Assembly: GCA_040509515.1 (NCBI GenBank)
Contig: JBEVKV010000469.1
Coordinates: 1 to 24,483, forward strand
Reading direction: 5' to 3'
DNA from: QHXN01 sp040509515
Lineage (GTDB): Bacteria > Acidobacteriota > Blastocatellia > Pyrinomonadales > Pyrinomonadaceae
DNA: 24,483 nt
Shown: positions 1 through 8,100 of the stretch, one piece after another
Position numbering within the stretch: the first letter of the stretch is position 1
Layout: the number at the start of each line of letters is the position of its first letter
Translations under genes and position numbers: made by a program
Notes under the pieces: generated by a model
Told to the model about the DNA's origin: nothing
Seen by the model: the letters and a program-made list of their open reading frames with translations, nothing else
Databases searched by the model: none

Positions 1-526
1 CGGTGGGCAGCGTCTTCGCGGCGAAGGCTTTAGCGTCCATGTCTTTGCCGCCCATTGACTCCTTCATGAAGAGCTTCTCCATGCTCTCGTGACCTTTGAC
101 GCCCGCCTCCTTCACATACATCATGTCGAACTCCATGCCCGAGAGCTTCTGCATCTTCATCATCATCGCCATCTGTTTGGCGTCCGGCTGAGTCGGCAGC
201 ATCACTCCCTTCATCGAGGCGACCTGCATGAGTTCGTTGTTCGCCGCCGTGTGGTCGTCGATCATCTTCTGGGCGTACGTCTTGACCGCATCGTTGGAGG
301 ACTTCTCAAGAGCGAGGCGCGCCATCTCGACCTCGGCCATCCCGCCCGTCGCCGCCATCATCATGAACTTCTGGTCGGCCGACGACATCTTCATGTTGCG
401 GCTCATCTCCTGCCCCGAGCCTGAGCCCATGGACTTGTTATCCTGCGCCACGACGGACACCCGCATGGTCATGCACATCAGTGCGGCGACCGCCGCCAGC
501 CCGAACACTTTCAATCCGTTTTTCAT
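1..526 (-). CDS. DUF4142 exported protein, C-terminus beyond window
   Basis: I translated this from the minus strand: 175 codons are present and the frame is open to the window edge, so the C-terminus is missing. Residues 1-28 form a signal peptide (positive MKNGLK start, hydrophobic core, ending near VVAQ). The mature part is helical and very Met-rich and matches DUF4142: KFMMMAATGGMAEVEMARLA followed by VKTYAQKMIDDHT is the hallmark of this ferritin-like four-helix family, found in the periplasm or outer envelope. No biochemical role is firmly established for the family; a stress role is often suggested. The ATG at 526-524 has a GGGAG about 7 bases upstream. The region upstream (549-663) contains several perfect inverted repeats that could regulate it. 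Confidence 0.88.
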   Translation of the reverse strand, partial: MKNGLKVFGLAAVAALMCMTMRVSVVAQDNKSMGSGSGQEMSRNMKMSSADQKFMMMAATGGMAEVEMARLALEKSSNDAVKTYAQKMIDDHTAANNELMQVASMKGVMLPTQPDAKQMAMMMKMQKLSGMEFDMMYVKEAGVKGHESMEKLFMKESMGGKDMDAKAFAAKTLPT

Positions 527-548
527 CTGCTCTCCCTCTTGTTCTGTA

Positions 549-602
549 GTCGAAGTTTTCGACCCGGGCGAGAGACCTCCGGCCCGGGTCGGCACGTCGA
601 AA
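549..602. repeat. Overlapping inverted repeats upstream of DUF4142 gene
   Basis: CGACCCGGGC (560-569) and GCCCGGGTCG (582-591) form a perfect 10-bp dyad with a 12-base spacer. It overlaps a second perfect dyad, GTCGAA (549-554) and TTCGAC (558-563). A third copy of GTCGAAA at 596-602 can also pair with TTTCGAC (557-563). The pairings are mutually exclusive in part. In the minus-strand transcript these would lie 23-76 bases 5' of the DUF4142 start codon, so a structured 5' leader or an operator is plausible. No T-tract follows in either direction, which argues against a simple intrinsic terminator. Confidence 0.6.
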
Positions 603-610
603 CCCCGCGC

Positions 611-625
611 CGCCGATTTTCGGCG
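611..625. repeat. 6-bp inverted repeat
   Basis: CGCCGA (611-616) and TCGGCG (620-625) are perfect complements around a TTT loop. It is the middle member of a row of dyads upstream of the DUF4142 gene. Function not known; short enough that on its own it could be chance. Confidence 0.4.
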
Positions 626-640
626 ACACGTTGTCTCGAC

Positions 641-663
641 CGTGTTCCCGCGACGGGAACACG
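641..663. promoter_or_regulatory. 10-bp perfect dyad, possible operator
   Basis: CGTGTTCCCG (641-650) and CGGGAACACG (654-663) are perfect complements separated by CGA. A 10-bp perfect dyad with a 3-base spacer could be a repressor operator or a stable hairpin. It is about 115 bases upstream of the DUF4142 start on the minus strand, and no other intact gene start is near. I did not find a convincing -35/-10 pair around it. Confidence 0.45.
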
Positions 664-881
664 CTCTGCTTTCCACGGAACCGGATTTAAGTCAGGGGGC
701 GGCCAGCGGTTACCACTCTGGCGAGGTTTAGTTAGTGGGGGTGTATATATTACGGATGGGAAGGGCGTTTCGGATTGCTCCTGTTGCTACTTTTTAACCG
801 GGCCACTCACCCCTTCTCCCCGGCGCACCCCGCCGTGCGGACGCGCTGTGCCTGCTCAGGCGCGCGTGGCCGCTTGCCCCT
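664..881. other. Intergenic, no gene seen
   Basis: Neither strand carries a convincing coding frame. The only notable element is an A/T-rich patch (TATATATTA, about 741-751) in otherwise GC-rich DNA, which could serve as a -10 region but has no clear -35 partner. The stretch borders the truncated GlcG/HbpS-like fragment. Confidence 0.5.
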
Positions 882-986
882 TCAGAACGCGTCCGCGCCC
901 GCCTGTGCGACGTTCATCGGCACGCCGATCTCCTCGGCCTTCCTGCGCGCCGCTTCGATGACGGCCAGCGCGCGCTCAAGCGTCAC
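882..986 (-). pseudogene. Truncated GlcG/HbpS-like (heme-binding family) fragment
   Basis: A GTG-started minus-strand frame of 34 residues reads TLERALAVIEAARRKAEEIG, then VPMNVA, then QAGADAF and a stop. This matches the N-terminal helix and first strand of the GlcG/HbpS family (PF03928), whose usual text is close to 'IGVPMNVAVVDAGA', but VVD is missing and the frame stops about 100 residues short of the usual length of about 130-140. Downstream DNA shows no further family similarity in any frame I read. A purine-rich AAGGAGAAGGAG lies upstream of the GTG. I read this as a decayed or truncated copy; a genuine micro-protein is possible but less likely. Confidence 0.55.
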
Positions 987-1095
987 GCCGCCCGCCCCGT
1001 CTCCTTCTCCTTGCCTCCGAAAAGAGCCATCCCCGTCTTCCTCCCTTTCACGTTTCAGACCTGCCTGTATCGGCAGGCGCTACTCCTTCTCACCC

Positions 1096-1383
1096 TTAAT
1101 CGGGCAGTTCGTCTATGCTGCGTGGCTCAACTCGCTCCTCCGCGTTTATCTCGTGGCGATAGCGGGAGAATTCTTCGTACGCCTGACGGCGCGCACGCAT
1201 GACCGAGCCGAGCGACTTGCCGTTGACCAGCAGGAAGTCCTGCGTCAAGGCGTCCGCCGTTTCCGGCAGGAACTTGCGCCCTTCCACCCCGATGACCTTA
1301 ATCGCCATGCTGCGGAACGCGGCGATGCCGTCCGGCGTGATGTCGCCGGGCGCGGTCGAGTACCGGACGATGAACGGACTCAC
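1096..1383 (-). pseudogene. Catalase-family protein fragment
   Basis: From a GTG, this 95-residue frame contains VRYSTAPGDITPDGIAAF, MAIKVIGVEG and TQDFLLVNG. These are hallmarks of the heme 'catalase family protein' group (PF00199-related, usually about 350 residues), where this block lies roughly one third into the protein and includes heme-pocket surroundings. The N-terminal catalytic His region and everything after LVNG are absent; the last 40 residues (from about KSLGS to SIDELPD) are not recognisable as catalase. The fragment abuts, in another frame, a Crp-like remnant (1384-1573). I infer a decayed gene rather than an active peroxidase. Confidence 0.7.
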
Positions 1384-1573
1384 GCGCGTCCTCCGCCTCG
1401 GAGACGTCGTTGCGCCGCATGCCGAGCATCCGGCCGATGGCCCGCTGGGTCAGCGGGAGCAGCCTCGGCGGGTTGAGGTCGTATAAGAGTAGCAGCCAGC
1501 CCGTGTTCCGCTTCATTTTCTCTATCCCGCGGACGCGCCAGTCGGACATCGCCTGCTCTGAACTCTTTTTCAT
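1298..1573 (-). pseudogene. Possible Crp/Fnr helix-turn-helix remnant
   Basis: The frame begins at ATG 1573 with a GAGGG 6 bases upstream. Residues 24-63 (NTGWLLLLYDL, LLPLTQRAIGRMLGMRRNDV, SEAEDA) resemble the C-terminal HTH of Crp/Fnr proteins: the WLL...LTQ..L..MLG..R..V spacing is the same as in the intact Crp-like gene at 20544-21260 of this window. From about 1383 on, coding character switches to the frame of the catalase fragment, so the last 25 residues of this frame are probably noise. No cyclic-nucleotide-binding domain is present. The join may be a rearrangement scar, or a frameshift within one unusual gene. Confidence 0.45.
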
Positions 1574-2101
1574 TGACAGCCCTCAAACGCATGGGTTAGT
1601 GTGCACGCGCTTCACATAATTCCGCCGGCGTGAGTGCTCCCTCACGATCTGGCTCTATTTACAAGCAGAAAACTCTCAGTGGAATGCGATAAGACTCTTC
1701 AGAGTCTCCACGCTAAGCGGTCTGTTGACGCTCATCTTGCCGAGCGTAAATCATCGCGACAGCGTGGTCGCGGATATTCGCCTATAGTTAGCCCCGATTG
1801 TCTTTCAAAAGTCTTTGATAAAGATTTCAAACCAACTTTCACCTAACTTTCAAGACTTTCATGGCGAGAGTCTTTTACCTTTACCCACGGATGCGGAAGA
1901 CACCTAACGGTTGCGACTGAAACTCCTGCCCGCCAAGATGGTTCTTCGCGTAAGCCCCAAACAGAAACAGAACGGCTCGCCGGCTCAACTTCACAGCCGG
2001 TGCGCGCTCGCGGGAAGCTCAATCCGTCTTCCGCCGACGGTGTAACGCCGTCCGTGCCTGCGCGCGCCGGGGAGTAGCACTTCCAGACAGGAAACCCGAA
2101 C
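1574..2101. other. Intergenic, lower GC, upstream of RHS gene
   Basis: No credible gene on either strand. About 1590-1860 is clearly less GC-rich than the surroundings, which suits decayed or foreign DNA or a promoter zone. A perfect 7-bp dyad AGACTCT / AGAGTCT lies at 1692-1707 with a 2-base centre. AAAGTCTT (1807-1814) and AAGACTTT (1853-1860) form another inverted pair. CCGGCT / AGCCGG (1980-2000) is a small hairpin in the probable leader of the RHS gene. A TTGATA at 1815-1820 resembles a -35 box but I found no properly spaced -10. Confidence 0.5.
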
Positions 2102-5100
2102 ATGAACCGCAAATCGACGACGAGGAGCAGACGGCCGTCCGCCGCCCGCCTGAACACTTTCCCCTTACGCGCGACCCTCGCACAGGTGCTGGCGCTGCTA
2201 CTGATCTTACAGACGTGCATGCTGCCATCGGCCGCCGTCGCGTCCCCCACGTCGCCCGCGAGAACGGCCCCGCCGCCGGCGGCGGAGGTGGTCGTCAAGG
2301 AGAGCGAAGCCGCCGGCGAGACGTTTGTTGTCGCGGCCGCGGCGGCGCAGTCGTTCGGCGTCGTCCTGACGGAACTGTCCACGGACTTCCGAGGCCACGT
2401 TGGCCTCGACCATCACCAGCCGACGAACAGGCTCGTGCTCTCGGCCAACGCGCCGACGGGCGAGCCGCACAGCTTCGAGCAGATCGGGGCGGACGGCTCG
2501 CACGCGGCCTTCTCGAACCTCGCGGGGCTGGTGGGCGAGCAGCGCGTCGCCGCGGCGCGCGACGACGGGCAGGGCCAGAGCCTCGCGGGCTTCGCGCCGG
2601 GCGAGCTTTTCGTTGGCACGGGCGCGCCCGGCGTCATCGCGCGCGTCAGAGCCGACGGCGCGTCGGTGCAGAACCCCTGGGTGACTCTGCCGGGCGAGGC
2701 AGGCGCGGCCGACGGCGGCCTTTACCTCGACCGGACGGGCGCCTTCGGCGGCGACCTGCTGGCGGTGACGAGCGCGGGCGGCGTCTGGAGGGTTAACTCC
2801 GTCGGCGTGCCGACGCTGCTCACCAATCTCGGCACGCCGCTGCGGGGCGTGACGACCGTCCCCGAAGACCCCGACCGCCACGGCCCCTGGGCCGGCAAGG
2901 TTCTGGTCGGCGCGCCGGAGCAGGGAACCGTCTACTCGATTGACTTACAGGGTAACAGCCTGCCGTACCAGCTCGGCGTCAGCCCCGAAGACTTCCGCGT
3001 CGTCCCCGCGCACGAGAACTTCTACGGCGTGGATGCCGACGGCCGGAAGCTCTGGGGCGCGAAGGCCGCGGCCTTCGCCGGGATGGTCGGCGACGTGCTC
3101 GTAGCACAGAAGTCGCCGGGCACGCTCTCGCGCGTGCACTGGAACGGGACTGAATTTCAGGTCTCGCCGATTGCAGAGGTCACGGGGTGGCGGCAGATAA
3201 CCTTCTCGCCGGCGGGCGTCGCGCCCGTCGAGGCGGTCAGGCAGGTTTACGACAAGATCGCCGTCGTGCGCCACGCGCCCGTGCTCAACAGCGGGCGCGT
3301 CGAGGGCGCTCTGTGGCAACTGACGGGCGAGGCCGTCACACTCGACGGCACCGACACCATCACCTCCGACCTGCTCATCCCCGGCGCTCCAACCGTCAGC
3401 GTCCAAGGCACTGGCGGCAAGTTCAGCTTCGGCGGCGTCATCGAGGGGCCGGACGCGGCCGAGCCGACGGGCTACGCCGTCACCCTCACCGGCAACGCCA
3501 CGCTCCGCCACCTCATCACGCGCACAAACCCCGTCGAAATCGACGGCGTCGAGCCGCCGCCCGCGCCCGCGGGCGCGCGCGATGTGACGCTCACCCAGGC
3601 GGGCCAGAGCGCCGGCGACTGGGCCACGGTCAGGGCCCTGACCGTGCAGGGCAAGGCCGGCTCGGTCACCGTCCCGGCCGGAACCTACGGGGCCTTCAGC
3701 GCGTCCAGCCACACGACGCTCGTCTTCGGCGTCGCCGGCGCGACGACGCCCGCCGTCTACAACCTCGACTCGCTCTCTCTTTCGGGCGGTAGCCAACTGC
3801 GCGTCGCCGGGCCGGTCGTGCTCACCGTGCGCAACGGCATAACCCTCTCCGGCTCGACGCTCGGCGCGGGCGACGAACCCCGGCGGCTCCTGCTCAAGAT
3901 GTCCGGGGGCGAACTGAAGATTACAGGCAGCGGCGTCCTCTACGGCGTAGTGCGCGCGCCGCAGAGCGCCGTCACCGTCGAAGGTCAGGGTCGCCTGCGC
4001 GGCACGGTCGCCTGCGACCGCCTGACCGTCTCCGGTAACGGCGTCTTGCAGATTACCGAGAACGACCTGCCGCCGCCGCCCGTCAACCGCCCGCCCGAGG
4101 TAGAGGCCGGCGGCGACCAGACCATCACGCTCCCCGCCGACACCGTCGCCTTGCAGGGCACGGCCGCCGACGACGGGCTGCCCGAGGGCAGCGCCCTCAC
4201 CTACCAGTGGAGCAAGGTGAGCGGCCCGGCCGCCGTCGTCTTCGACAGCCCGCGCGCGTTGGCGTCGAACGTCACCTTCACGCAGCCGGGCACGTACGTT
4301 CTGCGCCTGACGGCCTCCGACTCGCTGCTCACGGCGAGCGACGAGCTGACCATCACGGTCATCCCGCGCAACCAGCCGCCGACGGTCGAGGCCGGGCCGG
4401 AGCAGTCCATCACGCTGCCGGCGGCCGCGACGCTCGCCGGCGTCGTCACCGACGACGGCCTGCCGCGCGGCGTCCTCCTCTCCGTCGCCTGGAGCGTCGT
4501 TGAGGGGCCGGGCGCGGTCACCTTCGCCGACCCGGCCGCGGCCGCCACCGCCGCGACCTTCGCCGTCGCCGGCCGCTACACCCTGCGGCTCACGGCCAAC
4601 GACACGGAGTTCACCGTCTTCGACGACACGGTCGTCGAGGTGCGTTCGGCCAACCTGACGCCCGAAGTCAGCGCCGGGCCGGATCAGATGATTACGCCGC
4701 CGAACAACACCATCCGCCTCAACGGCGTGGCGACCGACGACGGGCGGCCGTCGGCCTCGGCGCTCTCGGTCAAGTGGACGCAGGTGAGCGGCCCGGCCGA
4801 GGTCGTCTTCGGCGACTCGGCGAGCGCCGTCACCACTGCGACCTTCAGCGATCAGGGCGCCTACGTCCTGCGCCTGACGGCGAACGACACGGAGTTCACC
4901 GTCTCCGACGAGGTCGAGGTCGTCGTCGGCTGTCCCGACAACCTGAAGAACCTCGACGTGGTGCTCGTCATCGACCGCTCCGGCTCGATGGCCGGCGCGC
5001 GCCTCGCCAGCGCGAAGGCCGCCGCCAAGAGCTTCGTGGATAACCTGCAACTCGCCACCGATCAGGTGGGCATCGTCAGCTTCTCCTCCGGCGGCCAGCT

Positions 5101-8100
5101 CAACCAGCCGCTCACGCACGACGGCGCGCGGGCCAAGGCGGCGATTGACTCGCTCGGCGCGAGCGGCGGCACGAACATCGGCTCCGGCATCACGTCCGCC
5201 CGGATCGAGTTGACGGGCGTGCGCCACAACCCGAACTCCGCGCCGATCATGATCCTGCTCTCGGACGGCGAGAACTCGGCCGGCGACTTCGTCGGCCCGG
5301 CCAACACGGCCAAGGCCGCCGGCATCCGCGTCATCACCATCGGCATCGCCGGGGCCGCGCCCGCGCAGATGCGCTCCATCGCCTCTTCGCCCAACGACTT
5401 CTACTTCGCGCCGACTTCGGAAGACCTCGAATGGATCTACGCCGTCATCGCCGGGTCGGTCTGCCGCAACGTGGCGCCGCTCGTGCGCGCCGGTGACGAC
5501 TTCGAGGTCACGCTCCCGAATACGGCCACTCTCGGCGGCGACGTGCGCGACGACGGCCTGCCCGCCAACAGCCGCCTGACGAGCATCTGGAGCGTCGTCA
5601 GCGGCCCCGGCCCGGTTGACTTCTTCGACGCCTCGGCCGTCAGCACCAACGCCGTCTTCAGCGCGCCCGGCTCCTACGTGTTGCGCCTGAGCGCGAGCGA
5701 CACGAGCCTGACGACGACGGACGACGTTGCCGTCACCGTCCGGCCCGAGCCTTCGCTCGAAGGCTCGTCGCTCACGCTCGCGCCCGCCGGCCCGACGACC
5801 AACCAGATAGGCGTCGCGGCGGCGCTGACGGCACGGCTGCTGAACGCGGCGGGCGAGCCCATCCCGAACTTCGCCGTCCGCTTCAACGCCTCCGGCCCGA
5901 ACGCGACCACCGGCACCCTCCTGACCGACGCGACCGGCGCGGCCAACTTCTCCTACACGGGGACGAACACCGGCGCCGACTCCGTGCAGGCCGTCGCGCA
6001 GGGCAGCGCGTCGTCGGTCGCGTCCAACCCCGTCGAGCTGACGTGGACGCTTGAGAGCCCGACGCCGAACCCGTCGCCGACGCCGACGCCCATCCCCTCG
6101 ACGACCGGCGGCTGGATAGGCGGCCCGGCGCACCAGAGCACGGTGACGGGCGTCGTACCCGTCACGCTCGGGCCCGGCGTGACGCTCACGCAGGGGACGG
6201 TGCAGGTCTGCCCGGCGGCGACGCCCTCCGCCTGCACGACGCTCAACGCCTCGGCGTCCGGCGGCCCCGGCGAGACAGTCGCCAGCTTCGACACGACGAC
6301 CGTCGCCAACGGCTCCTACGTCATCCGCCTGCAAGGCACGGACGCCGAGGGGCGGCGGCTCCTCAGCCTCGTCCTCGTCACCGTCGCCGGCGAGAACAAG
6401 CCGGGGCGGATGAAGGTCTCGGTGACGGACGTGACCGTCCCCGTCGCGGGGTTGCCCATCACGGTCGGGCGCTCTTACGACAGCCTCGACCGCGGGCGCG
6501 TCGGCGACTTCGGCTACGGCTGGTCGCTCGCGCTGGGCAGCCCGCGCCTCGAAGTCAGCCCGGCCAACGACGTGACGCTGACCGAGCCGGGGACGGGCCG
6601 CCGCGTGACCTTCAAGTTCACGCCGCGCTCCTTCGGCGGCTTCATGGGCTTCTGGCACTACCCGGCCTACACGCCCGAGCCGGGCGTCTACGGCAAGCTC
6701 TCGGGCGACGGCTGCGGCCTGATGGTCAACGTCAGCGGCGGCTTCCGCTGCTTCTTCGGCGAGCAGTACAAGCCGGGCGTCTACACCTACACCGACCCGC
6801 AGGGGAGCGTCTACACGATGGGCGGCGACGGCCGCCTCAAGACGGTCAAAGACCTGACCGGCAACACGCTGACCTTCACGCCCAACGGCATCACTTCGAG
6901 CGCCGGCGACCTCGCCGTCCCCTTCGCGCGCGACGCGCAGGGTCGCATCACGCAGATTACGGACACGACGGGGCGCATCTTCCGCTACGCCTACGACGCG
7001 GCGGGCAACCTCTCCTCCGTCACGCTGCCGGGCGTCACCACGCCGGCCACCTACACCTACGACCCGACGCACCTCTTCCTGACGGGCAAGGACCCGCGCG
7101 GGAACGTCGAGCAGGCGGCGACCTACCACGCCGACGGCCGGCTCGCCTCGGCGACCGACGCGGCCGGGAACACGACGCGCTACGAGTACGACGTCGCGCT
7201 CGGCGTCACGCGCCAGATCAACCCCGACGGCGGCTTCGAGCTGGCGCAGACCGACGCCAGCGGCCTCCTCCTCTCCCAGACCAACGCGCTCGGCCAGACG
7301 ACGCGCTTCACCTACGACGCGAACCGCAACAAGCTGACCGAGACCGACGCGCTCGGCCAGACGACGCGCTTCACCTACGACTCTTCGGGGAACATGACCT
7401 CGGTCGTCAACCCGCAGGGGCGAACCATCCGCGGCAGCTATAACCAGTACGGCCAGCCGGTGACCGACGCCGACGCGCTCGGAAACACGCGCACCGTCCT
7501 CTACGACGCCAACTCTTCGCCGGTCTCCGTCAGCGACGGCGTGGGCGTCATCACCTCCTTCAGCTACGACCGCTTCGGCAACCCCATCACGCAGACCGAC
7601 GGCGTCGGCCAGACGACGCACCTGACCTACGACGCCTACGGGAACGTGCTGACGCGAACCGACGCGCTCGGCCGCACGACCTCCAACACCTACGACCTGA
7701 TGGGGCGTCTGCTCACGGTCACCGACCCGCGCGGCGGCGTCACGCGCAACACCTACGACCCGCTCGGCCGCCTGCTCACCGTCACCGACGCGCTCAACCG
7801 CGTCACGCGCTACGAGTACGACGGCAACGGCAACCGCACGGCGATGGTGGACGCCAACACCCGGCGCACCACCTACACCTACGACGCCGCCAACCGCCTG
7901 ACCCGCGTCGATTACCCGAACTCGACGTTCATCACGCACACCTACAACTACCGCGACCAGCGCGTGACGACGACCGACGAGTCGGGGCGCACGACGCGCT
8001 TCGAGTACGACCTCGCCGGCCGCCTCGTCAAGACCGTCCACCCCGGCAACGCCGAGGAGACCGTCGCCTACGACGCCATCGGCCGCGTCACCGCGCGGAC

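Noticed and set aside
775..1476. 233-residue plus-strand frame across the pseudogene region
   Set aside because: The minus strand carries recognisable GlcG/HbpS and catalase-family text over the same bases; the plus frame is low-complexity and Arg-rich.
1843..2382. 179-residue minus-strand frame overlapping the RHS gene start
   Set aside because: It covers the signal peptide coding region of the RHS gene antisense and has no motif or credible start context.
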